From positions 248,001 through 312,000 of the forward strand of contig LLCB01000041.1 of NCBI GenBank assembly GCA_001414345.1: 64,000 bases of DNA, in the 5' to 3' direction. Shown here one piece after another: positions 35,455 to 50,115 of this stretch (positions are counted from its first letter, which is position 1; every line of letters begins with the position of its first letter). The position numbers and the translations under genes are program-made. The notes below the pieces were generated by a model, which saw only the letters and a list, made by a program, of their open reading frames with translations, did not search any database and had not been told where the DNA came from. The DNA comes from Hymenoscyphus infarciens (taxonomy: Eukaryota; Ascomycota; Leotiomycetes; Helotiales; Helotiaceae).

Positions 35455-35752
35455 ATGACTCGCCTAACGTCGGTGAAACTATATTGCCTTTTTAGCTTTG
35501 TTAGTGCGCGGCCTTTGGCAGCTTTGGTTAAAAACGTAATAGGCTAGAAACGTGACTAATAAATAAAAATAGAAATAGTTTACTTAATATATATATTATA
35601 GTCTTTTAATCTATTATCTACTAAAACTATAATACTTTTAATCTATTATATATTAAATATTTACTAAACTTATATATATTAAAGACTTTTAGTCTATTAT
35701 AGACTAAAAGTATATAAGTATATATTAAGCATATATTAAGTATCTCTAATTA

Positions 35753-38700
35753 TTAGTTTTTCTTAATAAAAGGTATTATTTTATAAGTTGTAATAATAAG
35801 GCAGGAGTGGAGTAGAGAAGTAGTCTATTCGTGGTTATTAACGCGAAAACTAAAGGTAAAGAGCGAAGACAGCTCTGAACGATGCTAATATACAGGATTC
35901 TGCCAGGCGGTGAGGAGTCACGTGACAGGTCTGAAACCGTCACATAAGTACTCCTTTTATATAGTTATAGAGAGCTATTATACTAAAACTAAACTCTCTT
36001 TCTTTACCTAGGAAGGCTTTTACTAATATCCTAATAATAATATATATATTTACTTTATATTAAATCTCTTAAATCTACTATTCTTCTCTATAATATTAAA
36101 CCTCTTTATATTAAGTAATAAAGTTTAACGTTCTTCTATTAGCTACGTCAAGTTCTTTAAAAGTAACTTATTAACCTAAGAACTATTCTACTCTATTTTA
36201 GAGGTAGTAGAGCCTATCTCTCTCTCTTCTTCTCTTAATATTATATTCTAATCTAGTTTAAGAACTTAATCTACTAAAATATATATACTAGTTATTACTA
36301 TACTACTACTACCTTCTCTTACTAAAGATATTACTAGTCCTTTATAATATAAGATCTCTAAATTACCTCTACTTAACTCTACTTTATAATAAATCCTTAA
36401 AGTAATAATCTTATTAATAAGTAAAGTTTATAAACTTAAAGTAAATACTTTAAATATAGCTAGTAGTTTCTATTATTATACCTCTACTTAACTATAAATA
36501 TTTAATATAACTCGTTTCTCTTCTATAGCTCTATTATTAAAAAAGACTAGTTAGATAGCTAATCTCTATCTATTTACTATAGAAGATAAGTTTACTTATA
36601 TAACCTAGGAAAATAAAATTATAGTAAAGTTATCTATTAACACTAACTATTTTAAGTCTAAAGAAGTAAGAATAAACTTAATCTACTATTATACTTCTAA
36701 AAGAGCTTAAAACTATATTTATCTAAGATATAAGTTTAATACTATAGATTAGTTTAAGAGCTATAAAGAGATATTAACTTATCTCTAAAATATTACTATT
36801 AGCTCTTATATATACTAAAAAGTTTATATTAAGTATTAAAACCTTATTATATTAAAAGGAGAGACTTTCTATAACTTCTATACTAAGTTTTAATAAATTA
36901 TAAATAAAGCTAAAGTTATATAATAAGACCTAGTAGAAGACTTATAAAGTAAATTAACTCTTATACTATACTAATCTCTTATTATTACTAAGTTTTAAGC
37001 TAAGAGAGATATAAACTCTTTTTATAATATTATAAGTAGTATTAATAGTAACCTTTAAAATCTTACTACTTAAAGAGTATAAGTAATAAACCTTACTTAT
37101 ACTCTAAACTAGTATATATCTACTTCTACGCCTACTATCTCTTCTTCTTTTATAGCCTCTTTTATTCCTCTTAGATACTCTAATACCTCTACTATAAATA
37201 ACTACTTAACTCTAGAACTATTAGATAAGTACTTTAACTATAATAAGCCTAGTTACTATATTAAAGATTACTTAAAGCTAAAGATATATAAGGTTAATCT
37301 TAAAGAGCTTAAAAGAGAAGATACTAGCTTAGAGTTAGAAAACGAAGAAGTCTAAGAGAAAACTCCTTCTTAGGTAAATTTAGGATTAATCTCTTTAAAA
37401 TTAATTTATAGTTATTAATTAGTAAGAAAGCGTTTACTTTACCTAATATAATAACTATTAATAGATTTAGTATATAAACTACTACTATTAGTAATCTTAA
37501 AGTAAATACCTTTTCTTTTATAAATATATAACTTAGTTATAACTTTATAAAGTTTTATAGTTTAAAGACTAAAAGACTTTCTACCTTTATTAAGATTTAT
37601 AAATATAATAGAGAAATTAAAAGTAAAGCTATATACTATCTTCTTTTAAATTATATCTTAGATAGCTATAAATTCTTTAATATACTATTTATCTTCTTAG
37701 ACTTAAGATTATATAATATTATCCTTAGCTAGAAGTTCTTTAAGTACTTTTATATTAATATTAATATAACTTATTAGAAGTTACTCTAGCTTAATAACCT
37801 TAAGCTTTACTTCTCTATTTAATAGCTAACTTCTCTCTCTTAAGACGTTATATAACTAAAAGACTTTATACCTTCTTACTAGAATAAAGCTAATACTTAT
37901 AATTAAGTTATAGAAATAGATAAATAATATTAATAAGATAGAAGACTTTTAAAGCTTATAGATTACCTTAAAATTAAAACTATAACCTTAACTAGTTATA
38001 TACTAACTATATATAGTAGAGAAGGCTATAAGTTCTTAATATAAATATAGTACTAGGTTATAAAGAGAGAACTTAAGAGTATTATAAAGAAGGTACTTAC
38101 TCTAGTATACTATTAGAAACCCTTTATTCTAAAGAAGTTAGACTTTATTATTAATATTTTAACTATTTTAGTTATAAGAATATATTACTACTTACTTTAA
38201 AAGAATAGTAAGATATTTACTATAAGTATATATAAAATTAATACTATTATAGCTAATTAAGAGCTAGATATAGCTTCTAAAATCGCTATTTCTAATAAGT
38301 ACTAAGACTTTAAAGAAGTATTTTCTAAGACTATCTTAAACACTCTCTTATCTTACTAATACTATAATTATAAGATTAATCTTAAAGGTCTAAATACTCT
38401 TTAATATTTCTTTTTATATAAGATATCTATTAAAGAGCTATTAGCTAAGGAATATATTTTAGAGAATCTTTATAAAGAGTTTATTAAGTATAGCTAGTCT
38501 CTTTTTACTACACCTATTCTATTTATCCTATTCTATTTATAAAGAAAGTAGATAAAAGGCTATATTTTTATATTAACTTTTAAAAACTTAATAATCTTAC
38601 TTAAAAGAACTACTATCTATTACCTCTAATTAATAAAACGCTTATATATATTAGTTAAGCTTATATTTTTACTAAGCTAGATATCTAGTAAGTCTTCTAC

Positions 38701-41690
38701 TATATATAAATAGATCTAGATACTAAGAAATTAACTACTTTTTATATATACTATAGAACCTATAAGTATAAGGTTTTACTATTTAGTTTAATAAATAGCT
38801 TATCTACTTACTAGTACTATATAAACAACGTTCTATTTAATTACTTAGACGACTTCTACTCTACTTATTTAAATAATATCTTTATCTACTTATTAAACGT
38901 TTTTAAATATAAAGAGTATATATAAAAAGTCCTTTAATATCTTAAAGATACTAGGTTATAAGTTAATATTAAGAAGTATAAGTTTAATATTAAGAAGATA
39001 AAATACCTTAAGTTTATTATTAGTACTAATAGTATTAAAGTAGACTTTAAAAAGGTCTTAGTAGTATAAAAATAATAAGCTCTTAAGATAGTAAAAGACG
39101 TTTAGAGCTTTCTTAGTTTCTATAACTTCTATTAAAGGTTTATTTAAAACTATAGTATAATTATAAAGCTATTAGTATATCTAATATAGAATAATATATT
39201 TTTTAACTTTAATAAGAAATACTAGGAGATGTTTAAAGACCTAAAAGCAGTACTTACCTTTATACTAATCCTCTACTACTACTCTCTTAACCTTTCTACT
39301 ATAATTAAGATAGATACTTTAAATAGGATTATTATTAGAGTATTATAATAATAATAAGCTAATAGAGAATAGTACTTTATAGCCTACTTTAGTAAGACTA
39401 TATCTCTAGCTAAGTATAACTATAAAATATATAATAAGAAGCTACTTACTATTATATACTTACTTATAAAATAGAGACTAGGACTAGAAAGTACTTATTT
39501 AAAGATTTATATTTATACTAATTATAAGACGCTTAAGTACTTTATAACTACTAAGTAACTTACTACCTATTAAGTAAGGTAGGCTAAAGCCTTAGCTAAG
39601 TACTAATTTCTTATTATATTCTACTTAGAGTATAAAAATAAGAAGATAGATACTTTAACTTATAAAGTAGATAAGATATACTTATAAAAAGAACTTAAAA
39701 AGTAGTACTAGACCTATATACTCTTAATAAAGAAATAAGTTAATATAGAAGTACTTAAAGACTTAAGAGTTAAGATAAGCTTAATTATACGAGCTCTAGT
39801 TAATAAAAACTACTTCTAAGAATTAATTATACTTTTAAAATAAATCTATTAAGTAAATAAGGATATAGTAATACTTTAAGCTATATAAGTATAAGTAGAA
39901 ACTAATACTAATTCCCTATATACTCTAGAAGAAAGCCTTTTACTCTACTAAGACTACTTAGTTATACTAGACGTAGATATACTAAAGATAGACTTAATTT
40001 ATAAGGCTTATAATTAAATACTTTTAGCTTATTTAGAGAGAGAGAAGACCTATTAGATTCTACGTTTAAGATATATCTAATAAAATATAAAAGCTAATAT
40101 TATAAAATATATATAAAACTATTATAAATATAAAAGTGTAGACGTTTCTTAAGATAAAATACTTAGCTATTTATACCTACTTCTAGTACTATTACATATA
40201 TAGTAATATATAGCTATAGATTTTAAGTTCTTTTTAATTAATAAGTATAGTTATTATAATATATTTATAGTAATAGACTACTTATCTAAGTAGTTTATTT
40301 TAATATTCAACTATAAGAATATTACTTCTAAATAGATAATAAGATTATATATTAAACACGTTCTACGATATTATAGGATTCTAAAAAGTATAATATTAGA
40401 TAAAGGCTCTTACTTTATTACTACGTTCTAAAGAGAGTTTACTTAAATCTTAAGTATCTAGCTTTAACTTTCTACTATAAACTATACTTAAACTAATAGC
40501 TAAACTAAGATTATAAACTAATATCTTAATTAGCACTTATAACCTTATATAGATTATTATTATACTAACTAGTCTAAGATACTTCTAATAATAGACTATA
40601 TATAGTTAGTATTACCTTATAGTACTATTAAAATATTACTTTTTAAGTTATAAGAGAGATATATACTAAGAACCTTATTTAATTAGTAAATACTATAACT
40701 AGCTAATATAAAAGAATAGCTATTATAATAAGATACTATAATAGTTATAAAGACTATTTAAGAGGTTTTAGGTATTAGCTAAGTAAAAATATTAAAAGCT
40801 TAATAAAAGAAGGAATAAGATATAAATAAGTATAAATAAGATATCGACTTTAGAGTAAGTGATATAGTTTTTATTATAATAAAAGACTAGGTAACTTAAT
40901 AACTAAGCTAAAAGCTAGACTACTAGATAGCTAGTTCTTTTAAGATTCTAGAAGAAGTAGGTTCTACTTTCTACTTATAACTACTAGCTTTTATTAAAGT
41001 CTACTCTATCTTTACTCTTAAAAAGTTATATAAAGCTATAAATAATCTCTTACTAGAATAGGAAGTTATACTACCTCTACTAATTATTATAAATAAAGAA
41101 GAGAAATAGAAGGTTAAAGAAATACTAGCTAATAAGAAGAGATAATAGTCTCTTTAATACTAAATTAAGTAGAAAGGTTATAATAAAGACCTTAATTAGT
41201 ATCTAGCTTAATAACTAATCTATATATTATAACTAGTAGAAAAGTTCTATTTAGAGAAGCTAGAGATAGCTAGTCTCTTAGTAGCTCTCTTACTATAGAA
41301 AGTAGTATATAAGAATAGAAGAGAGGATTATAGTAAGCTAGAGATTAATACTCTTATATTAAAAAAGAATAAAACTACTTAGTTATAGAAGGCCTATTTA
41401 AAGAGAGAGGTAGTATAATAGTTCTAGTTATATACGTTACTTATATAACTAGGCTATCTTAAAGCTTTTTTAAAAACTCGCTTAATATATATAAATAAAG
41501 CTAGAGTGTCTATACTCTCTGCTTTTCTCTTTAGTTTAGTTTTTCTTAATAAAAGGTACTATTCTATAAGCACTTCTTTTATATAGTTATAGAGAGAAGT
41601 AAGATATATATATATATATATAAGAGTTTAGATAATATAAAGAGAAGTTTTGATAATAGAAAAGGTTTTAGAACTAAACTCTTTCTAATA
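35753..41690 (+). mobile_element. Ty3/Gypsy retrotransposon relic, heavily RIP-mutated (older copy)
   Basis: LTR-like ends share TTAGTTTTTCTTAATAAAAG and TTTTATATAGTTATAGAGAG (35,753-36,005 and 41,536-41,690). Between them on the plus strand, in order, are a gag zinc-knuckle remnant near 37,225-37,275 with Cys codons turned to Tyr codons, and reverse transcriptase at about 38,510-38,900. The catalytic YLDD of the RT reads YLNN, a G-to-A change. An integrase core follows at about 40,205-40,310 (IDFKFFLINKYSYYNIF, VIDYLSK). Every domain is riddled with stops. The element cannot be active. Confidence 0.8.
35789..35944. mobile_element. Solo LTR (156 bp) with 5-bp target duplication
   Basis: The segment begins TG and ends CA and is flanked by TAAGT on both sides (35,784-35,788 and 35,945-35,949). 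The other LTR of the host Gypsy copy has the uninterrupted site at 41,576-41,583. Composition is much less AT-rich than its surroundings, so it probably inserted after most of the RIP. Confidence 0.75.
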
Positions 41691-42037
41691 TAATTAATAA
41701 TACTATCTAAAGTCTAACTATTAAGTAACTTTAGTAATTATAAATAGAATTATAAATAGTATAAGACTAAAGATATAAAACTCTAGTCTATTATAAAATA
41801 AAAGTCTCTAAGTAGATATTTAACTATTCAATTAATTAGATTAATTTATAAGAGACTTTTAGTCTATTATCTCTTCAGTTATTCTTATACTCTACGTATA
41901 GACGTGTTTAGTAGTCTAGTTTAAAACTACTCTTATTTAGAGTAGTTCTAGACTAAAATCTAGATAGCTTTGAACTATAGTACTACTAAACTAGTTTAGA
42001 AGTGCTAAGATATTAAAATCTAAATTAAAGCCTCTTT

Positions 42038-42533
42038 TGTAATAGTATGCTATCCTGGATTATTATATAATAGCTGGATTATTATATAATAGCACTATCC
42101 TGAATTGTCGGTATTTGTGAAACTGCTAATACCTCTAAGCAGTGCTAATACCTCTAATACCCCTGAGGCTGAGATTACGAATAACTAATACTTATATAAG
42201 CGAAGTATCGAAGGTATTAATATTTGATATTTATATATAGAAGGGATTAAGAGTTAGATATTATATATTTAGCTTTCTAAAGGTTTAGAGGTTATATATT
42301 TAGCTTTTCAGCTCTTATTGTTTAGTATTAGCTATATTAGATAGAGCTTAGTTATTATTATTATTAGAACTTAGAAGCTTTTAACCTTCTTATATATAGA
42401 CGTTTATATTTAATATAATAGAGGGATAGTTATTATTTTCTTTTATATTAGTACTTAGTATCTATATATATTATTCTACTATATATACTCTTATATACCT
42501 TTACTATAGTTATATATATTTTATACTATTATA
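42038..42533 (+). repeat. 5' LTR of the chromovirus
   Basis: 496 bp, matching 49,620-50,115 base for base apart from transition differences. Confidence 0.88.
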
Positions 42534-45500
42534 TAAAAATAATAACTCTTCTTTACTAGTAATAGCCTTAATAATATCTCTTTTCAAGCTTATCGCTACT
42601 CCTTATTTAGAAGTTGATTTATACTTAATTTAGAATATTATAATAATATCCTTATATAGCTAGGTAATTAAAGACTACTTAGATAGCTAGTAATAGTAGG
42701 GTTTATTATCTATATAGATAGCTAGTATAAATCGTATTTTAGTATATATTAAGAGATTAGAATATACTAAGTATTTCTTAAGAGTCTTAATAACTCTAGA
42801 TTTAGTAAATAAGCCGACTTATAATAGTTATCTAGAAGGCTTCCAAATCTAATCCTACTCCCTCTCTTATTTAACATTTAATATATCAGAATCTAGAGCA
42901 ACCTCTAGTCCCTCCTAAGCTCTACTCTTAAGCGTAGAGCGCTCTCTTAGAGAATAAAGTTAAGCCTCTACTAAAAGGTCTCTAACTTAGTACTATATAC
43001 CTAAGAATAACAAGAAACCTAAGAATAATAAAGGTAAAAGCCTAGTACTTAGAAGCTAGAGAGATTAATAGGACTTCTCTAATATAAACAAGATATAGGG
43101 TATAATCTAAGCTATAGAGGCTAAGGATTAAGAAAAAGAATAGAGAATTTTAAAGTAAGATAATTAGATCGTCTAATTATTAAACCTAGTATAGTAAATT
43201 AGTTAATAACTACTAAATAATAACTAAAGTCTAAGTTTAATCTAACCTATATAAACACCTCCTTCTACCTCTTTAAACTACTATTATAGACAAGACTCTA
43301 CTCTTAATATTCATCCTTTACTATAATCTACTCTACGTCTATAACTTAAAAGCACCTTAAAAGCCCTTTAACCTATTAAAAGTAAGATTATAGAAAAAAT
43401 TAAACTTTTAGATAATAGTGTTTTACCTATATATAAGTAATAGAGAATATTAATACATAATCGACTTTATATAAACACTAACTATTATTAGACGCTTTTA
43501 ACTTATAAAGCCTTTATTTAGAAGATAATAATAAAACTTACCTAGAACTACTTAGAGCTCTAATATAAGTCTAATATAAGTAAGATAGTATTTAAAGACT
43601 ATAAAGAGATAATTAAGCTTCTTAATATCTACTATCTAATAAGTTATAAGAAGAAGGATACCTAGAACGTGTTTTAGTCTCTTTAGATAAGATAGAAGGG
43701 TTATATAGGAGAAAGTTTTATAGAATTTAAAAGTTACTTTTTAAGTATAGTAATACTTAGAGAAGTATCTAAGTAAGATAAGTTCTACTATATATAGGAT
43801 AAGCTTATATCTTAGCTCTAAACCTAATTAGTTAATAATAAGAGATACTAGAATACTAACTTTAATAAGATAGTAAAAGACCTATTATTTATAAATAAGG
43901 AATAGTACTATAATACTAAGTTATATATAACTAGTATAATAAGTACTAAAAAACCTATTATAATAAGCTTATTATATTAAAAGCCTAATACTAACTAAAC
44001 CTTATCTAGTTCCTTAATAAAACCCTTATTACCCTTATATAGACTTTATACTACTTCTTAAAAAACTTCTTAATCTCTTAGACTCTCTTCTACTAGTAAA
44101 AGATTAAAGACTTTATTTATAGACTAACTCCTTACTAGTATAAAGTACTATAATTATAAGAAACCTAGGTATATTAAGCCTAACTATCCTAATCTACCTA
44201 GTATTAATAAGATAGAAGAGGACGATTAACCTAAGGAAGAATAACTACTTAAAGAGTACTCTAACTCTAACCTAAGTTAGAAGGAAAACAAAGAGGCTTA
44301 GATAAAAATACCTTCTTAAGCCTATATAAATATAATCTATCTAGACTTAACCTTTCTAAGCTTATAAGAGGAAAACAGTTCCTTATAAATACTACTCTTA
44401 GTATATAAAGATATAGTATTAAAATATAAGCTTTAGTAGATATAGAAGTAAACAGGTACCTATTTCTAAATTAACTCCTAGCCTTATAATTATTAAAAGT
44501 AATAGGTTTAAAGATCTAGAAACTACCTTATTTAGTATCTATTTATAAATATAATAATAGTACTAAAAGTATAGTAAATTAGTTTATATAACTATATCTA
44601 AATATAAATAAACATTATATCTATAACTACTCCTTTATTATCCTAGACCTTAGATAATAAGATCTAATTATTAGTAATAAGTAGTTAAACTATTTTAAAG
44701 TTCTCCTTAACTCCTTAAAGAACTAGATTACTTAGCTAGCTAAATACCCCTTAACTCTCTACTATAGTAAGGAAATTTTACTTTCTCTTTCTAGCTAGAA
44801 CTAGAAACCTTTTTTAAATTACTAGTTAGATATAAACTAAAGAGAATATACTATCTAGTAATAAGAAAGACATAAAAAGGATAGACTTATATATATAGCT
44901 AAGTTATCACTTCTATTTATAATAACACCTCTTAAAATTTTAATATCTAACTTTAGTCTAAAGCCTCTATAAACTACTAGTATAGCCTTAAAAGGCTAGA
45001 CCCTATACTCTTTTATCTATAAGATAAGTATAAACGTAATATATTATAATATAAAATAGCTTAATTTAGAATTTTATATAATAAGCTTCTATAAGCTAGA
45101 TCAGGTTATTAATAAGAGATCAGCCTCTCTCTAAAACGATAATAAGATAAGAGCTCTAATATAGGCTTAACTCCTAAAGTATTACTTATTCTATAAAGAC
45201 GTATTCTTAAAAGTAGCTTCTAATAAGCTTCCTTCTTACTATAAATATAATTATAAGATTACTTTAAATAAGCTACTTTCTAACTCCTTTTTACCTCTAT
45301 ATTAATAGTTAACTACTAAGCTTAAGACTATAAAAGAGTATCTTATAGAGAACTTAGATAAAGGGTTTATTATTAATAGTAATAGCCTTTTCGCCTCTCT
45401 TATACTCTTTATTAAAAAGGCTAATAGTAATAAGTTATAGTTCTATATTAATTATAGAAAGCTAAACACTCTAACCTAAAACAATCTCTACCTAATCCTT

Positions 45501-48500
45501 TATATTAATAAGCTCCTTTCTAAGATAAGAATAGTTAAAATCTTTACTAAATTAGATATTAGATAAGCTTTCTATTATATCTAAATAAACCTAGACTTAG
45601 AAGAGATAACCACGTTTAGAACTAGGTATAGTATATATAAATATAAGGTCCTCCCTTTTAGACTCTATAATAGCCCTACTACCTATTAATATTATATAAA
45701 CAACGTCTTAATTAACTATCTAGACAACTTCTATATTACTTACTTAAATAATATTTTAATTTATTTAAATACTATTAAAGAACATAAGAAATAGGTTAGA
45801 AAGGTTCTAAATTAGCTCTAAGAAGTAAGACTTTAGGTAGATATTAAGAAAAGCGAATTTAGTATTACTAGAGTTAAATACTTAGGATTTATCTTAACTA
45901 TAAAAGGACTCGAAGTTAACCTAGAAAAAGTAGAGCCTTTATAAAACAGGGTCTAACCTAATACTATAATAGGTATAAAGTCTTACCTAGGGTTTATAAG
46001 ATTCTATAAACAATTTATTAAAGGTTATACTAAAATTACTAAACCTCTAACTATAATAACACGCTCTATAAAGCCGTTTCTATAAACACCTAAATATAAT
46101 AAAGCCTTTAAAGTACTAAGGACCTAGCTACTTACTATATAAACCTTATACTACTTTAACCTCGATTATAATATAAAGGTAGAAATAGACTCCTTAGAAG
46201 AAGTAATAGCAGGTATATTCTTATAATAACATAATAGCCTTTAGTACTCTATTAGGTTCTACTTACACGTCCTAGTCAGCTATAAATTAAACTAGGAGAT
46301 CTACAACAAAGAGTTATCTACTATTATAAAAGCTTTTAAGAAATAGTACTCTAAACTTATATTATATTAAAAGCGTATTAACATATATTCAGATTATAGA
46401 TTATTAGAATACTTTATAATAACTAAGCTACTTATAGCTAAGTAAGTCTAATAGATAGAGTTTCTATTAGACTTTAACTTCTAGATCTAATTTACGTCTA
46501 AGAAGAGTAATTAAAAAGTAGATATATTAACCTAATATAAGTAAGACCTAAAAACCTATAATTAAGCTAAAGTAAATAGCTGCTTATATACCCTTTTAAC
46601 ACCTAATCGTTTAAACCCTCGAATTAATACTAAACTTACTTAAACCTTTTTATAAGAATAGTCTACCTCTCTTAATATAATTTAGTTAAATAATATTCTA
46701 AGAATAAGTTTAAATATAATTTAGAAGTTAAAAGAAGATAACCTATACTCCTTTTAAAAAGAACGTTATTAACTTCTAGATAAATACTACCTCTTATTAG
46801 ATAATTTACTACTCTTTAAGAATCGACTTTACGTTTAAAAGAATACTAAACTCTATATAAAACTAATCTAAGAAGTCTATAACTAAGTATCTAGTACTTA
46901 CCTAAGTACAAAAAAGATATACTAGTTATTAGTATAATACTACTACTAAGCTAGAATGTTTTTAGACTATAGAAGGTATATAGAGAATTATTAAGCTTAT
47001 AAATACTCCTATCCTTAATAAACTAAGTAATAAGGCTTTCTTCACTCTTTACCTATACTTAACTATCTTATATAATATTTATATATAGACTTTAAATTAT
47101 TCTTAAAAGATAAACATAGATTTAATATTATATTAGTATTTATTAACTAACTTAGAAAGGATTTAGTATTAATACTCTATTACTTAACTATAGACGCTAA
47201 AAGACTAGCTAAACTTTTTATTTAATAGATTTACTATTTTAGCTACTACTCTAAATCAATTATATCTAATTAAGGACCTTAATTTATATTATTATTTTAA
47301 ACTAAATTTTATTAAATAATTAGTATTAAGCTTAAGCTTAGTACTACTTACTATAAATAGATAGATAGATAGATAGAGATAATAAACTAATATATTAATT
47401 AGAGACTAAGGCCTTTTATAACCTACTATTAAGATAACTAGAGCGAATTAATCCTCTTAATAGATAGAGTATAAATAACACTTCTATACTTATCTATTAA
47501 TATAACCCCTTATTAGCTTAAGTTTAGACTTAATCTAAAGACTTTATAAGACTAGAATATACTAAAGACTTCTATTCTCTAGGAATAACTTAACTATAAT
47601 AAGGTAGTAAAAGTAGCCTAATATATATACTCTACTTAGAGGATAGCTAAAAATAATATAAGTAAGGCTTAGAAAAAGATAGAGGATAGTATAAACTAGT
47701 ACTAAAGAGCTATTAACTAAGACGTTAGAGATAAAGTCTACTTATCTACTAAGAATCTTAAAATAAATCGTTCTAGCTAAAAGCTTACTAAATAATAGAT
47801 AGAACCTTTTAAAATACTAGAACGTATAAAACACTCCTATAAGCTAAAACTTCTTAAAAGCTTATTAATTTATAATATTTTCACTCTTAATATACTTTTA
47901 AAAGATCTAAACACCCCTCTACTAGAATAAGAGGCTCTAGAGCCTCTACTAGACATTATTAAAGGTATATAAGAATAAGAGGTATAAGAAATACTTAGTA
48001 GTAGACTTTTTAAAAGACAGCTATAGTACTAGGTAAAATAGGTTAGATATAATTTAAATCCTACTTAGTATTCTATAGACAACTTTTAGAGTTTACTATA
48101 TCGTCTAAGAGACTTTTATACTAAATATCTAGAAGAGCTAGAACTACTCTAACACCTCTCTAAATAGCTTAATATATAGGAATTAGATAAGAATTAAGTA
48201 AAAGAGTTAATTTATAATATTAATACTCTTTAATTCTAGTTACTCTTAATAAAGAACTTATAATAAAAACCTAAGATAAAACACTAACTAGTAGAAATAT
48301 TTAAAATTAATAAAGTAAAGAACTAAAACTAAGTTACTACTAAAACAGAGCCTACTAACCCTCCCTAGGCTATAGCCTCTCCTTCCTCTAACTTATTATC
48401 CTCCTCCTTACCCTTCTAAGCATAAGAAGCCTAAATCAGCTCTTCCTTTACCACCTTCTTCTTATAAGAACGCTTCTTACTTTAGTAACCTCTTATAACC

Positions 48501-49619
48501 AGCTTTAGAGAGGACGCTTATAAACTCTTTAAATAGGCCTTAAAGAGGACTTAAACCTAGGTTTAGATAGAGGTCCTACCTTCTATAGTATAGTATAAAG
48601 ACTATTAAATATTAGTAACTAAAACCCCTTTAATAAGTAAGAGGTACTTATAGTAACCTTAGTATAAAGCGCTTAAGTCTCCTCTAAGAGAGCGAACTAC
48701 ACCTCTAAGCTATTCTTTAGTACCTCTACACTAGTAATAACTAATACCTTATCTAAGGCCTTTATAGCCTTCTTAACCTCCTCCTTCTCCTCCTTACCTT
48801 AAAGCTCACTAAACTCCTTCCTAATAAACCACAGTAACTACCTAAGTTAGAATAGATTTAGTATATATTTAGAATTAAACTTATTAGAATATATATAGTA
48901 TTCTACTCTACGTAGTACCTATACTTCTTTAACTTCAGCTTCTTAAAAGCATATATATAATCTCTGTTCTAAGATTTTACCTAAAGACACTAAACGTAGT
49001 AGACTTGGTAGGTAACTAGAAGCGTACTAGGAGGACATAGAAGAAGCATTTTACTATATTAGATTAGCCTTAAATCAGGTCTAATTAAGGAGAGAAGAAC
49101 TTACTTTTATATATATATATATAATATATATATATATTCTAGGAGATAAGTTAGTATATAAGAATATACCTAATCAGAAGGTATTCTTACTATTTATATT
49201 ATTTAGATAAAAAGAAAAAGAGAAGTTAGAATTAGAGAAAAGTCGCCTACTAATATACTACTTACAACAATAGCTGTTGCTTTACAATTGTTGTTTATTA
49301 CTTAATAATTACTATTATAATATATAATAATAGTAAGAACACGATAACTCTATAGTAGCGTACTGCTTTCTACCTGACAGCTAATTATCAGCCTCTCTTC
49401 CGTTTATATCCTATTATTACATAGAGTAGTAAATAAAGAGTAATTAGCCCTTAAATAATAATACTACTAGCTACCGACCCTACTCTAACTACCAGATACT
49501 ATAATAGTAAGAAAAGTTACATTCTTTATAATAAAAAGATAAATAATACTCTAATTAACCTAATACTATACTAATCGACTACTGAAGACTTAAGACAAGT
49601 CTTTTTAAAAGAGAGGGGA

Positions 49620-50115
49620 TATAATAGTATACTATCCTAGATTATTATATAATAGCTAGATTATTATATAATAGTACTATCTTAAATTATTAGTATTTAT
49701 AAAACTACTGATACCTCTAAGCAGTGCTAATACCTCTAATACCTCTAGGGCTAAGATTATAAATAACTAATACTTATGCGAGCAAAGTGTTAAAGGTATT
49801 AATATCTAATATTTATATATAGAAGGGATTAAGAGTTAGATATTATATATTTAGCTTTCTAAAGGTTTAGAGGTTATATATTTAGCTTTTTAGCTCTTAT
49901 TATTTAGTATTAGCTATATTAAGCAGGGCTTAGTTATTATTATTATCAGAACTTAGAAGCTTCTAACCTTCTTATATATAGACGTTTATATTCAATATAG
50001 TAGAAGGACAGTTATTATTTTCTTCTATATTAGTACCTAGCATCTACATACGTTATTCTACCATACGTACTCCTATATGCCTCTACTGTAGTTATATGTA
50101 TTTCGTGCCGTTATA
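49620..50115 (+). repeat. 3' LTR of the chromovirus
   Basis: 496 bp and directly preceded by the purine tract used for plus-strand priming. It is followed by the TCTTT target duplication. Confidence 0.88.

Larger units (their letters stand above)
42038..50115 (+). mobile_element. Full-length Ty3/Gypsy chromovirus, RIP-mutated
   Basis: The 496-bp LTRs (42,038-42,533 and 49,620-50,115) start TG or its mutated form and end TA (from CA). TCTTT is duplicated on both sides (42,033-42,037 and 50,116-50,120). A purine tract, AAAAGAGAGGGGA, lies just before the 3' LTR. Plus-strand remnants in order: gag zinc knuckle near 44,150 (Cys changed to Tyr), reverse transcriptase near 45,430-45,770 (FTKLDIR, VLPF, YLNN), integrase near 46,900-47,280 (KDKHRF, TIDAKRLAKLF), and a chromodomain near 47,975-48,165 (EILSSRLFKRQL, YNLNPT). 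The chromodomain puts it in the chromovirus clade. All frames carry many stops. Confidence 0.88.
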
